Assembly: GCA_047600765.1 (NCBI GenBank)
Contig: JASGKF010000002.1
Coordinates: 1,054,001-1,118,000 of the forward strand
Direction of reading: 5' to 3'
DNA from: Viridibacterium sp047600765
Lineage (GTDB): Bacteria; Pseudomonadota; Gammaproteobacteria; Burkholderiales; Rhodocyclaceae
DNA length: 64,000 nt
Shown: piece after piece, positions 43,414 to 52,029 of the stretch
Layout of the letters: the number at the start of each line of letters is the position of its first letter
Position numbering within the stretch: position 1 is the stretch's first letter
Program-made: the position numbers and the translations under genes
Notes under the pieces: model-generated
Seen by the model: only the letters and a program-made list of their open reading frames with translations
The model's database searches: none
Told to the model about the DNA's origin: nothing

Positions 43414-44827
43414 ATGTCGCCCAGCCCCCAGAAACGCCGCATCGAGTCCCTGCTGGCGGACTTCGAGCCTGATTTCGATTTCCAGCCCGTGCCGCCCCTG
43501 CCCGAAGCTGAGTTCAAGGAGCGCCTGCGCCGTATCCGTCGCGAAGCCGTGCAGGCCGGCCACGATGCTTTGCTGGTGCATACCGACTCGGCAGGCTGGT
43601 TCCACATGTCCAACGCCTACCTGCGCTACATCTGCGACTGGGCGCGCGAGGGCCTGCTGATCATCCCGTCCGACGAGGACAAGCCATTGATCCTGCTGTC
43701 GTTCTTCACCCAGTCGGTGCTGTTGCCGCCGGGTGGCGAACCGCTGCTGGTCGACGAGATCTGGCAGATCGCCCCCTGGGGCCGCGAATACGCCGACCGG
43801 CCCGGCCAGTCGGTCCTGAAGACCGCGCAGGCCTGCGTGAAGAAGCTGGCGGCGCTGGGGCTGGACGCCGGCCAGATCGGCCGCATCGGCGACAAGAAGT
43901 CGCTGGAGCTGTGGGCCACGCTGGACAAGCTGCTGCCCGCCGCCCGCTTCGTGTCCGAGAACGCCATCATCGACCGCATGCAGCGCGTGCGCTCGCCGGG
44001 CGAACAGGCGATGCACCGCGCCGCCGCGCAGCTCATCGACATCGGCATCCAGGCCGCCTGCCATGTCGCGCGCCCGGGCGTGACCGACCACGAGCTCTAC
44101 GCCGCCTTCACCTATGCCCAGCTGGCGCGCGGCGGCGAGACCGGCGACGGCTACCAGATCGGCGTCAACGAGTTCGGCACCGCCTGCGGCAAGCCTTATG
44201 GCCACGTGCTGCGGCCGGGCGACCTGCTCAACTTCTACATCTCCAACGTCACCTGCCAGGGTTACACCGCGCAGACGGCGCGGATGATCGCGGTGGGCAC
44301 GCTGACCGACCGGCAGGAGGACGTGCTTGCCACCTGCGTCGAACGGCGTGAAGCGCGCGGAGAAGCTCATCCGGCCCGGCGCCCTGATCCGCGACGTGAA
44401 CAACGCCGCCTTCGAGCCCTTCATCGAGAAGGGCTACCTGCGCGACGCCGAGGCCCGCACCATGCCCTTCAACTGGGAGGCCATGCCGGACGGCGAGCCG
44501 CGCCTGGTGAAGCGCCAGTACGTGCGCGACATTGACTGGGAGGCGCAGGGCCGCAAGCTGATGCACGTCTACCCGGCTACCCACGGCCCACACAACCCCA
44601 ACCTCGGCCACTCGGTGGGCATGGCCGGCGGCAGCAACAGCTTCAATATCTCCTCGCACAACTATGACCGGCTGGAAGAGGGCATGGTCTTCGTGCTGCA
44701 CACGCAGTGGCTGGAACCGCTGTCGGCCGGCTGCAATGTCGGCGACTGCTATCTGGTGACGCGCGACGGTTACGAGAACCTGAGCTGCCACACCCCGCTG
44801 GAAGCTTTCCGGGTCCCAGTGAATTAA
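43414..44827 (+). pseudogene. M24/creatinase-like peptidase-fold gene, frameshifted
   Basis: Two overlapping frames together make one protein of about 470 residues. The first (43414-about 44340) covers the N-terminal domain and half of the pita-bread domain; the second (about 44348-44827) continues GVKRAEKLIRPGALIRDVNNAAFEPF to the C-terminus. An extra base between about 44338 and 44347 explains the break. The usual M24 metal ligands are absent: GDLLNFYISNVTCQGYTAQTAR has Tyr and Gln where Asp residues stand, and the late Glu motif reads EEGMVFVLHTQWLEP. Loss of metals is a property of creatinase. Sequencing error is possible; a GTG at 43396 is an alternative start. Confidence 0.8.
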
Positions 44828-45033
44828 GAGCCTGTTCACGATCTCCTGATTCAAGGCTCAAACAGTATGGCCGCTCCATCATTCCCCCCTTTGCAAAAGG
44901 GGGGCGAGGGGGGATTGGAGTGATCTTTCGCCATGTCGAGCCTTGTCCCCATGTAAAACCAATCCCCCTCAATCCCCCTTTTGCAAAGGGGGAGGCCTGA
45001 AATGCGCATGCAGCAGAGATCGTGAACAGGCTC
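44828..45033. mobile_element. 206-bp MITE with 18-bp perfect terminal inverted repeats
   Basis: The left end GAGCCTGTTCACGATCTC (44828-44845) and right end GAGATCGTGAACAGGCTC (45016-45033) are perfect inverted copies. Inside are two large palindromes, TCCCCCCTTTGCAAAAGGGGGG at about 44883-44905 and CCCCCTTTTGCAAAGGGGG near 44973-44992. No coding capacity. It starts directly after the stop codon of the creatinase-like gene. No target-site duplication was evident by eye. The ends resemble termini of IS5-type elements, but the parent is not identified. Confidence 0.8.
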
Positions 45034-45278
45034 CACGGCACCGCCTGATCCGTCCCACCGCCTTCGCCGCAATGGCGAAGGCGTTCCGGCAGCGCCCGCC
45101 GCCTGGCACTTTCCCGCACCGCACTCCCCACCTGGGTCCGACAAGCATTTCGCCCGCGATTCCACGCACGAAATGCCCCTCATGCCTGCCGCCAGGCTCC
45201 CCCTCGGCAGCTTTCCGGGCCACTCGTGGACGCACAGTCCAGGTGCTGTGATCGTGAGCAATTAACTTTAATAGTGCA
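45034..45278. other. Gene-free stretch after the MITE
   Basis: No open frame with coding character; contains GCCTTCGCCGCAATGGCGAAGGC, a hairpin at about 45060-45083. The composition changes abruptly at about 45255 from GC-rich to AT-rich promoter sequence. Confidence 0.5.
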
Positions 45279-45301
45279 TACACTTTGTAAAGCAAAGTGT
45301 A
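45279..45301. promoter_or_regulatory. Candidate GntR operator in the ABC-operon promoter
   Basis: Perfect inverted repeat TACACTTTG-TAAAG-CAAAGTGTA in an AT-rich promoter region, 120 bases before the racemase-family gene. The first 17 bases match the element at 43353 at 15 positions. Confidence 0.65.
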
Positions 45302-45421
45302 ATCAGTTTATGAAGCAATTTTTATTCATATAAATCAACAAATTAAAAACACACGCCGAGCGTGGTTTGATGGCACATCGCTTGCTTAACGGTCAACATT
45401 CACCGAAAGCGAGTCCAAGCC

Positions 45422-46198
45422 ATGCAGAACCCACCCCTGACCCCTCCCGTTCGCGACCAGCGCCGCATCCTGGTCGTGAACTCCAACACCAGTGACAAAG
45501 TAACCCGGCAGGTCAGCCAGACTGTTGCCGGCCTCCTGCCCGACGTTGAAGTCGTCGGCATGACCGCCGCCTACGGCCCCGAAGGCATCGGCGGCCGCGC
45601 TGACCTCACCATCTCGTCCCTCGCCACGCTCGAGGTCATCGCCGAACACGCCGATGCTTTCGACGCCGTGATCGTTGCCTGCTTCAGCGACCCCGGCCTC
45701 GCTGCCGCGCGCGAAGTGCTCGACATCCCCGTCATCGGCATCGGCGAAGCCTCCTTCCTCACGGCTGCCATGCTCGGCGCGCGCTTCTCGGTAGTCACGG
45801 TGACACCCCGCGTCATCCCCATCGTGCATGAGATGGTGCGCATGGTCGGCCTGGAGTCCCGCTTTGCCGGCGTCACCATCATGAGCAGCGAGGCACTCAG
45901 CGCCGCCGACCCGCTGCCGTATCTGCAGGCCGGCGTGGAAGACGCCGTGCGCAAGCAGGGCGCCGAAGTCGCCGTGCTCGGCGGGGCGGCCTTCGCTGGT
46001 CAGGCCGCCGCCCTGTCGCAACGCGTCGAGGTGCCCGTCGTCGGCAGCGTCGAAGCGGCTGCCGTGCAGGCACTCGCCCTCATGCGGCTGCGCCCCGGCC
46101 GCGCGGCCGCTGGCAGCTACGCAAAACCCGCTCTCAAACGCATGCATGGTCTGCACCCCGCGCTCATGCGTCACATGGCTCTCGAGGTGAATGTCTGA
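45422..46198 (+). CDS. Asp/Glu/hydantoin racemase family protein
   Basis: A 258-residue protein with the two-domain racemase fold: VVNSNTSDKVTRQVSQTVAG near the start and FDAVIVACFSDPGLAAAREV (first catalytic Cys), with AEVAVLGGAAFAGQAAAL as the second active-site region. In this last motif the usual second Cys is Ala-Ala, so the two-base racemase mechanism may not apply. The family includes hydantoin racemase and Asp/Glu racemase and also maleate isomerase-like enzymes. It heads an operon with ABC transporter genes and an asparaginase homologue; its stop overlaps the next start by 1 base. Substrate unknown. Confidence 0.87.
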   Translation: MQNPPLTPPVRDQRRILVVNSNTSDKVTRQVSQTVAGLLPDVEVVGMTAAYGPEGIGGRADLTISSLATLEVIAEHADAFDAVIVACFSDPGLAAAREVLDIPVIGIGEASFLTAAMLGARFSVVTVTPRVIPIVHEMVRMVGLESRFAGVTIMSSEALSAADPLPYLQAGVEDAVRKQGAEVAVLGGAAFAGQAAALSQRVEVPVVGSVEAAAVQALALMRLRPGRAAAGSYAKPALKRMHGLHPALMRHMALEVNV

Positions 46199-47331
46199 TG
46201 GATGCCTACCCAAACACGAATACACACGTGCGCAGCAGCCAGGGCAAGGCCCTTTCCGTTCGCCGCCTTACGCACAGTTACGACCACAAGATCGCCCTCG
46301 GCGACGTGTCCTTCGAAGTGCCGGCCGGCGAGATCGTTGCCTTGCTCGGCCCCAGCGGCTGCGGCAAGTCCACGCTGCTGAAAAGCATCGCCGGCCTGAT
46401 CCGCCCGAGTCGCGGCGAAATCCGTCTGGACGACGTGGACCTCGCACCCATTCCCTGCCAGTCGCGCCGCATCGGCATGGTGTTCCAGAGCTATGCGCTG
46501 TTCCCGCACATGACGGTCAGCGAGAACGTGGCCTACGGTCTGGTCTCGCACGGCACGCCGCGTGCCGAACGCGCCGCGCGCGTCGAGCAACTGCTCAAGC
46601 TGGTGCGGCTGGATGCCTACGGCAGCCGGCTGCCGCGCGAGCTGTCCGGCGGCCAGCAGCAACGCGTCGCGGTGGCGCGTGCGCTGGCGGTCAATCCCTC
46701 ACTGCTGCTGCTCGACGAACCCTTCGGCGCACTCGACCGCGCCCTGCGTGCCGAGCTGCAGGAAGAGCTGATCCGCATGCAGCAGTCGCTGGGCATCACC
46801 ACCCTCATCGTCACCCACGACCAGGAAGAAGCGCAGACCGTTGCCGACCGCCTGGTGCTCATGAACGAAGGCTGCGTCGAACAGGTCGGCACGCCCGAAG
46901 AGCTGTACGACCACCCGGTCTCGCTGTTCGCCAATACCTTCATGGGCCATGCCAGCATCATCCACTGCGTGGTGCGCGGCGGTGACGACACGCACACTGC
47001 GCTGCAGCTGTCCGACCAGAGCCTGCTCACGCTGCCGCGCCCGCTGGGCTTCCTGCCCGAGCACGCCGCCGTGCTGACCTTCCGCCCCGAGGACGCGCAG
47101 CTCAGCGAGTTCGCATCGCCCGGCGCACTGCCAGCGCGTCTTCTCCACTGCACCGCACTCGGTGCGCAACTGCAACTCGATCTCCAGCTGCAGGACGGCA
47201 CGCCCATCAAGGTGCAGGTGTCGCGCCGCGCACAACTGCCGTCGCTGGAGACTGGCCGCACCCTGCACATCCAGCTCGACACCGAGCGCTGCCACCTGTT
47301 CCCCGGCCAGGGCGTCACGCCTGCCGCCTGA
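46198..47331 (+). CDS. ABC transporter ATP-binding protein, polyamine/2-aminoethylphosphonate type
   Basis: A 377-residue ATPase with Walker A GPSGCGKSTLLKS (about 51-63), Q-loop region GMVFQSYALFPHMTV, signature LSGGQQQRVAVARAL, Walker B LLLLDEPFGALD and switch TLIVTHDQEEAQT. The C-terminal part (from about 285) is a TOBE domain. This layout is that of PotA/FbpC-type importers. It energises uptake through the two permeases encoded downstream. Starts with a 1-base overlap with the racemase-family gene. Confidence 0.94.
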   Translation: MDAYPNTNTHVRSSQGKALSVRRLTHSYDHKIALGDVSFEVPAGEIVALLGPSGCGKSTLLKSIAGLIRPSRGEIRLDDVDLAPIPCQSRRIGMVFQSYALFPHMTVSENVAYGLVSHGTPRAERAARVEQLLKLVRLDAYGSRLPRELSGGQQQRVAVARALAVNPSLLLLDEPFGALDRALRAELQEELIRMQQSLGITTLIVTHDQEEAQTVADRLVLMNEGCVEQVGTPEELYDHPVSLFANTFMGHASIIHCVVRGGDDTHTALQLSDQSLLTLPRPLGFLPEHAAVLTFRPEDAQLSEFASPGALPARLLHCTALGAQLQLDLQLQDGTPIKVQVSRRAQLPSLETGRTLHIQLDTERCHLFPGQGVTPAA

Positions 47332-47372
47332 GTCCTTCCAAAACCGCTTCGCCGCCTTCCAGGAGTTCTGTC

Positions 47373-48410
47373 ATGAATCACTACAACCCCAACCGCCGTC
47401 AGTTCAACCTTGCCCTCGCTGCGCTCGCGGGCAGCGCTTTCCTGCCCGGCACCGCCCGCGCGGCTTCCTCGATGGTCGCCGCCGTCTTCCCCGGTTCGTG
47501 GGAAGACGCCTACCGCCGCACGCTGGTGCCTATCCTCGCCAAGAACGGCATCGAACTCGTCATTGCGCCGATGCTCGCGCAGGACCAACTGGCCAAGACC
47601 ATCGCCGCCGCCGGCAAGCCTGCTTATGACGCGCTGCTGATGTCGCCCGGCCAGACCGCCGAAGCCGTGGAGCGTGGCCTGATCGAGAAGATCGACACGT
47701 CGAAAATCCCCAACTGGAGCAAGCTCGACGACAAGCTCAAGTCGCCTTGGGGCCCCACCGTGACGGTCGAGGTCAACGGCATCGCCTACAACCCGGAGAT
47801 GGTGCCGCGCCCCAAGGGCTACAAGGATCTCTTCACCAACCCCGCCTATGACGGCAAGGTGGCCTGGCTCGGCTTCGGCTCCAACTCCGCCACCATGGCC
47901 TGGGTGGAAATCGCACGCCTCTTCGGCGGTGGCGAAGACAACATGCAGCCCGTGTTCGAGCTGCTGCGCAAGCACCTGCCCAAGATTGGCGCCATCGCCA
48001 ACAGCGGCAACGCGCAGATGGCCCTGTTCCAGCAGCGCGAGATCGGCGTGTTCATGGCCAGCACCAACAACGTGTCTCGCCTCAAGTCGATGGGCGTGCC
48101 CTGTGAGTTCGTGCATCCCGAAAGCGGCTCGCCGGCCATCCCGGTCAACATCCATCTCACCAAGGGAGCAGCCAACCCCGCAGCGGTGTACGCCTACATG
48201 GATGCCGCCATCTCCGCCGCCGCGCAGAACCAGCTGAAGATGCCGCCGGTCGAGCAGATTCCCACCAACAAGGACGTCGCCTTCACTCCCTCGCTGGAAG
48301 CCTTCGTCACGCGTGCCCAGATGGCGAAATTCATCTACCAGGACTGGGCGAAGATCAACAAGAACCGCGCGGCATGGACTGCCGAGTTCGACCGGATCGT
48401 CAAGAAATGA
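47373..48410 (+). CDS. ABC transporter periplasmic substrate-binding protein, PotD-like
   Basis: A 345-residue protein with an N-terminal signal (NRRQFNLALAALAGSAFLPGTARA) that has twin-Arg character, cleavage near residue 30. The mature protein has bilobed substrate-binding features: VAAVFPGSWEDAYRRTLVPILAKNGIELV, KPAYDALLMSPGQTAEAVERGLIEKID and VAWLGFGSNSATMAWVEIA. This matches the Fe/spermidine/aminoethylphosphonate binding-protein cluster. A good AGGAG site stands before ATG 47373. The ligand is not deducible; operon context suggests an amino-acid derivative. Confidence 0.92.
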   Translation: MNHYNPNRRQFNLALAALAGSAFLPGTARAASSMVAAVFPGSWEDAYRRTLVPILAKNGIELVIAPMLAQDQLAKTIAAAGKPAYDALLMSPGQTAEAVERGLIEKIDTSKIPNWSKLDDKLKSPWGPTVTVEVNGIAYNPEMVPRPKGYKDLFTNPAYDGKVAWLGFGSNSATMAWVEIARLFGGGEDNMQPVFELLRKHLPKIGAIANSGNAQMALFQQREIGVFMASTNNVSRLKSMGVPCEFVHPESGSPAIPVNIHLTKGAANPAAVYAYMDAAISAAAQNQLKMPPVEQIPTNKDVAFTPSLEAFVTRAQMAKFIYQDWAKINKNRAAWTAEFDRIVKK

Positions 48411-49255
48411 AAGCCCTGATGAGCAGCTTGCCGCTGCGCAACCTTCCGTACTTCGGGCCGATGCTGGTGGCATCGGTGCTGTTCTTCCTGGCACCGCTGG
48501 TGGTGCTGGCGGTGTTCAGCTTCAGCTCGCCCGAAGGTGCCTCGCTGGCCAACTATGCGCGCTTCGCCAAAGACGAATTCTCGGTGTCGGTGCTCATCGA
48601 CACCATCCGTCTCGGCGGCAGCGTGGTGCTGGGCACGACCCTGCTGGGTCTGCCCATCGCCCTGCTGTACTGGCATGCCGGCCCACGCATCCGTCAGTGG
48701 CTGATCTTCCTGATCCTGCTGCCCATGCTGGTCAGCAACGTGGTGCGCACCTTCGCGTGGATAGTCATCCTCGGCCGTCAGGGCCTCATCAGCAGCACGC
48801 TGCTGTACACCGGGCTGACCAACACGCCCATCAACCTGATGTACACCGAGTTCGGCCTCATCCTCGCGCTGTGCCAGATTGAGCTGCCGCTGTTGTTGCT
48901 GCCCATCATCGCCGTGCTGTCGCGCGCCAACCGCAGTCTGGTCGATGCCGCCCGCATGCTCGGTGCCGGCTCCTGGCGCATCCTGCTCACGGTGTTGGTG
49001 CCGGTGATGCTGCCGGGCTTGCTCGCCGGCTGGATCCTGGTCTTCGCCAGCGCCTGCACGTCCTACGTCACGCAGGCCGTCATCGGCGGTGCGCGCCTCA
49101 TCTACCTGCCGCAGTTCATCTATCGCGAAGTCGGGGTGCTGTTCTCGTGGCCCTACGCCGCAGCCGTCGCCTTCGTGCTGCTGGTATCCACGGGCATCGT
49201 GATGCTCTCCATTTCCGCCCTGTCACGCCACCGGAGGTTGGTCGGCCATGCCTGA
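48407..49255 (+). CDS. ABC transporter permease, first subunit
   Basis: A 282-residue inner-membrane permease with six helices and the EAA loop (VDAARMLGAGSWRILLTVLVPVMLPGLLAG). The start ATG 48407 overlaps the stop of the binding protein gene (ATGA); MSSLPL at 48419 is an alternative. With the gene downstream it forms the heterodimeric channel of the importer, of the PotB/PhnU class. Confidence 0.92.
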   Translation: MKALMSSLPLRNLPYFGPMLVASVLFFLAPLVVLAVFSFSSPEGASLANYARFAKDEFSVSVLIDTIRLGGSVVLGTTLLGLPIALLYWHAGPRIRQWLIFLILLPMLVSNVVRTFAWIVILGRQGLISSTLLYTGLTNTPINLMYTEFGLILALCQIELPLLLLPIIAVLSRANRSLVDAARMLGAGSWRILLTVLVPVMLPGLLAGWILVFASACTSYVTQAVIGGARLIYLPQFIYREVGVLFSWPYAAAVAFVLLVSTGIVMLSISALSRHRRLVGHA

Positions 49256-50078
49256 GAATCTGAATCTACGTCTCCGCTTCGGCGAAGTGTCCTACTGGAT
49301 CTTCGTCGTCGTCGCCGGCCTGTTCGCCCTCGTGTTCATGGTCGGGCCGGTCGCGGTCGGCTTGCTCATGTCATTCACCGACGGCCAGACCCTGCAGTTC
49401 CCGCCGCAGGGCTGGTCGCTCAAGTGGTACGCCGAGCTGTTCGATCCGATTGCCTCGCAGCCCATCCACGCGGCGGCGAAGAACTCGGTGCAGATCGCGT
49501 TGTGGACGGTGGCCGGCGCCATCCTGCTGGCCGTACCGGCCAGCTACGGCATCGCCCGCCTCGGTGGCAAGGCTGCTGCCAGCATCGAGCCCATCCTGCT
49601 CGCGCCGCTGGTCATGCCCAGCCTCATCTACGGCCTGTCCGCACTGATCGCCGCCAACCTCGTCGGCCTGTCGCCGTCGCGCTGGCTGGTCATCGGCGGT
49701 CACATCGCCATCTTCGGCCCGCTCATGTACCGCGCCACGCTGGCGGTCGTGCAGCAGATCGACCCGGCGCTCGAACAGGCCTCCGCGATGCTGGGGGCAG
49801 GGCGCTTCGCCACCTTCCGCCGCGTCACCTTGCCCTTGCTCGTGCCCGGCGTGCTGGCCGGCAGCTTCCTGGTGTTCATGCAGTCGCTCGACAACGTGTC
49901 CATCACGTTGTTCCTCGCCGACCCGCGTACCACCGTGCTGCCGCTGCGCATGTTCCAGATGATCGAAGAGTCGCTCGACGTGCGCGTCGCCGCCATCTCC
50001 GGCGTGCTCATCGGTCTGAGCCTCATCGTGCTGCTGCTCGTGCAGTACCTGTCCCCCTTCCTGAAACCGTCCCGCTGA
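49248..50078 (+). CDS. ABC transporter permease, second subunit
   Basis: A 276-residue inner-membrane permease of the PotC class with six helices and the coupling loop LEQASAMLGAGRFATFRRVTLPLLVPGVLAG. Its start overlaps the previous permease by 8 bases, so the four transport genes are translationally linked. The asparaginase homologue follows after 30 bases. Confidence 0.92.
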   Translation: MPENLNLRLRFGEVSYWIFVVVAGLFALVFMVGPVAVGLLMSFTDGQTLQFPPQGWSLKWYAELFDPIASQPIHAAAKNSVQIALWTVAGAILLAVPASYGIARLGGKAAASIEPILLAPLVMPSLIYGLSALIAANLVGLSPSRWLVIGGHIAIFGPLMYRATLAVVQQIDPALEQASAMLGAGRFATFRRVTLPLLVPGVLAGSFLVFMQSLDNVSITLFLADPRTTVLPLRMFQMIEESLDVRVAAISGVLIGLSLIVLLLVQYLSPFLKPSR

Positions 50079-50108
50079 ATGCGGGCCCGTACTATCCAGA
50101 GGCCCCAC

Positions 50109-51116
50109 ATGCCTGAAATCAATCTTCCGAAAGTCGCCCTGCTTGGCACCGGCGGCACCATCTCCTCGATCGGACGGGGAAACATGGATCTCACCAACTA
50201 CGGTGACACCGGCAACATCCTGCATGCCGAAGAAATCGCCGCCGCCGTGCCCGAAATCTTCAAGCACGCCGAGATCGTCCCGATCCGCTTCCGCAACATG
50301 CCCGCCATCGAGATCACGCCGGCCGACTGGCTGGCCCTCAACGACAAGCTGCACGAAGTCGCCGAAAGCACGCCCGACCTCGCCGGCATCGTCGTCACCC
50401 ACGGCACCGCCAGCCTCGAAGAGACGGCCTACTTCCTCAACCTCAGTCTCAAGATCGACATCCCCGTCGTGCTGGTCGGCGCACAACGCCCCTTCAGTGC
50501 CATCTCGTCAGACGCCCAGCTCAACCTCATCAACGCCGTGCGCGTCGCCGCATCGCCCGAGAGCCGTGGCCGTGGCGTGCTCGTCGTGCTCAACGACGAA
50601 ATCCAGGCCGCACGCGAAGTCACCAAAACCGACACTTACCGCCTGCAATCCTTCCAGTCGCCGGGCCTCGGCGCACTCGGCTACGCCGACGCCGACCGCG
50701 TCTGCTACTACCGCACGCCCGTCCGCCGCCACACCACCGACACCCCCTTCGACGTGCGCGGCCGCGCCAGCCTGCCACGCGTCGACGTCGTCACCTCCTA
50801 CGTCGGTGCCGACGGCACGTTGATCGACGCCGTCGTGCAGGCAGGCGCCCAAGGCATCGTCGCCGCCGGCTTCGCCCCCGGCTGCGGCGCCCCCGCCGAA
50901 TCCGCCGCCCTGCGTCGCGCCGTCAACAAGCAGGTGAGCGTGGTGCAAGCCGCCCGCGCCCAGTCCGGCCGCGTCGACGCCCGAGACCGCGTGCGCGCCG
51001 CTGGCTTCGTCGCCGGCGACAACCTGCCGGCCCACAAGGCGCGCATCCTGCTGATGATGGCGCTCACGCGCAGCCGGGACCCGGTGGAAATCCAGCAGGC
51101 GTTCTGGGCCTATTGA
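50109..51116 (+). CDS. L-asparaginase family amidohydrolase with altered substrate loop
   Basis: A 335-residue cytoplasmic protein of the two-domain asparaginase fold. The first catalytic Thr is kept in GTGGTISS (about residue 14) and a Lys is kept in EVTKTDTYRL. The second motif reads VVTHGTASLEETAYFL instead of the usual THGTDTxEETA: the Asp that binds the substrate alpha-amine is Ala. The segment that normally has Ser-Gln for the carboxylate is EITPADW. It therefore may hydrolyse a different amide than asparagine. It closes the operon, with a terminator 22 bases past its stop. Confidence 0.88.
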   Translation: MPEINLPKVALLGTGGTISSIGRGNMDLTNYGDTGNILHAEEIAAAVPEIFKHAEIVPIRFRNMPAIEITPADWLALNDKLHEVAESTPDLAGIVVTHGTASLEETAYFLNLSLKIDIPVVLVGAQRPFSAISSDAQLNLINAVRVAASPESRGRGVLVVLNDEIQAAREVTKTDTYRLQSFQSPGLGALGYADADRVCYYRTPVRRHTTDTPFDVRGRASLPRVDVVTSYVGADGTLIDAVVQAGAQGIVAAGFAPGCGAPAESAALRRAVNKQVSVVQAARAQSGRVDARDRVRAAGFVAGDNLPAHKARILLMMALTRSRDPVEIQQAFWAY

Positions 51117-51137
51117 GGGCCTGACAAACCGCAAAAC

Positions 51138-51165
51138 AAAACGGCTCGCGTGTGCGAGCCGTTTT
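51138..51165 (+). terminator. Rho-independent terminator after the ABC-asparaginase operon
   Basis: Perfect stem AAAACGGCTCGC / GCGAGCCGTTTT with a GTGT loop, ending in Ts. Confidence 0.92.
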
Positions 51166-51207
51166 CACATCCATGCCTGCATCCGGCTACGTTTGCTGCA
51201 CCGATTC

Positions 51208-51594
51208 TCAAATCTTGATGATGGTGTCGCTGTAGCGCGCCACCAGCGCGTCATGTGTCATCAGGCGCATGGGTTCCACAAGCGCCTGGGCAACAAGAAT
51301 GCGGTCAAATGGATCGCTGTGATGCGCGGGCAAGTCTTCTATGGCCAAGGCGTGTTCTGGCTCAACAGACAGGCACCGATAGCCGGACTCCACGAAATAG
51401 CGCAGCGCGTCTTTGCCGGACACCGGCATGTCGCCGCGCCCCAATGAGTGTTTGATGGCGATTTCCCAGATGCTGGCGACGCTGATCCAGACATTCGTTC
51501 TGGGCGCGGTAATCAGTTCGCGCGCTTGCTGCGGCAGCTTGGGGCTGTCGGCGATTGCCCACAGGGCCACATGGGTGTCGAGCAGCAGATTCAA
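51208..51594 (-). CDS. PIN-domain ribonuclease toxin (VapC-like)
   Basis: A 128-residue PIN-domain protein. Acidic active-site residues: Asp in LLLDTHVALW (residue 6), Glu in SIWEIAIKHSLG, Asp in HHSDPFDRILVAQAL and Asp in LMTHDALVARY. These proteins cleave tRNA or mRNA when freed from the antitoxin. The start overlaps the antitoxin stop by 4 bases, the normal toxin-antitoxin arrangement with the antitoxin first. The class with LLLDTHVALWA is frequent in proteobacteria. Confidence 0.93.
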   Translation of the reverse strand: MNLLLDTHVALWAIADSPKLPQQARELITAPRTNVWISVASIWEIAIKHSLGRGDMPVSGKDALRYFVESGYRCLSVEPEHALAIEDLPAHHSDPFDRILVAQALVEPMRLMTHDALVARYSDTIIKI

Positions 51595-51839
51595 GACTGT
51601 GTTCCACCCATGAAGAGCTGGGCCACTTCGTCGTTGTGCGCGTCAATGTCGTCCGGCACTTCGAACAATCCCTTGGCAATACCGATGCGCGGACCGGCCG
51701 GGGCCGCATCTATCGGCACCAGCCTGGCGGCGGGCCGCCCGTTGCGGGCAATCACGATTTCCCGCTCTTCGCCTTGTTCAATGGCCTCGACCAGACGGGA
51801 CAGCGAAGTTTTGGCTTGAAGCATGTTCACAGCTTGCAT
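51591..51839 (-). CDS. Phd/YefM-type antitoxin
   Basis: An 82-residue antitoxin: VNMLQAKTSLSRLVEAIEQGEEREIVIARNGRPAARLVPI is the DNA-binding Phd-type fold, followed by a toxin-binding tail (IAKGLFEVPDDIDAHNDEVAQLFMG). It represses its own operon and neutralises the PIN toxin downstream. Start ATG 51839 has a GGAGGTCACC ribosome site; an upstream in-frame start at 51851 lacks one. Confidence 0.92.
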   Translation of the reverse strand: MQAVNMLQAKTSLSRLVEAIEQGEEREIVIARNGRPAARLVPIDAAPAGPRIGIAKGLFEVPDDIDAHNDEVAQLFMGGTQS

Positions 51840-52029
51840 GGTGACCTCCATAAATCTGGGGTTAGTCTAGTCTGGCTAATGGCGCCTGTCAAAGTGCCTT
51901 GGTGCGTCTTTTCAGTCGAATGGGCGCAGGTCCTGCAGGCCGAGGGGGCATTTCTGAAAAGCTCAGCGTTTCAGTCGGGAACCGCGACAATAGCGGCCTT
52001 CGCTTCAATCGCCGCTCTGGAATCACCCC

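Noticed and set aside
44883..44992. Two CCCCC...GGGGG palindromes considered as separate terminators
   Set aside because: Both are inside the element bounded by 18-base inverted ends.
46617..48494. A 625-codon leftward frame across the ABC genes
   Set aside because: Antisense shadow of ATPase and binding-protein genes.
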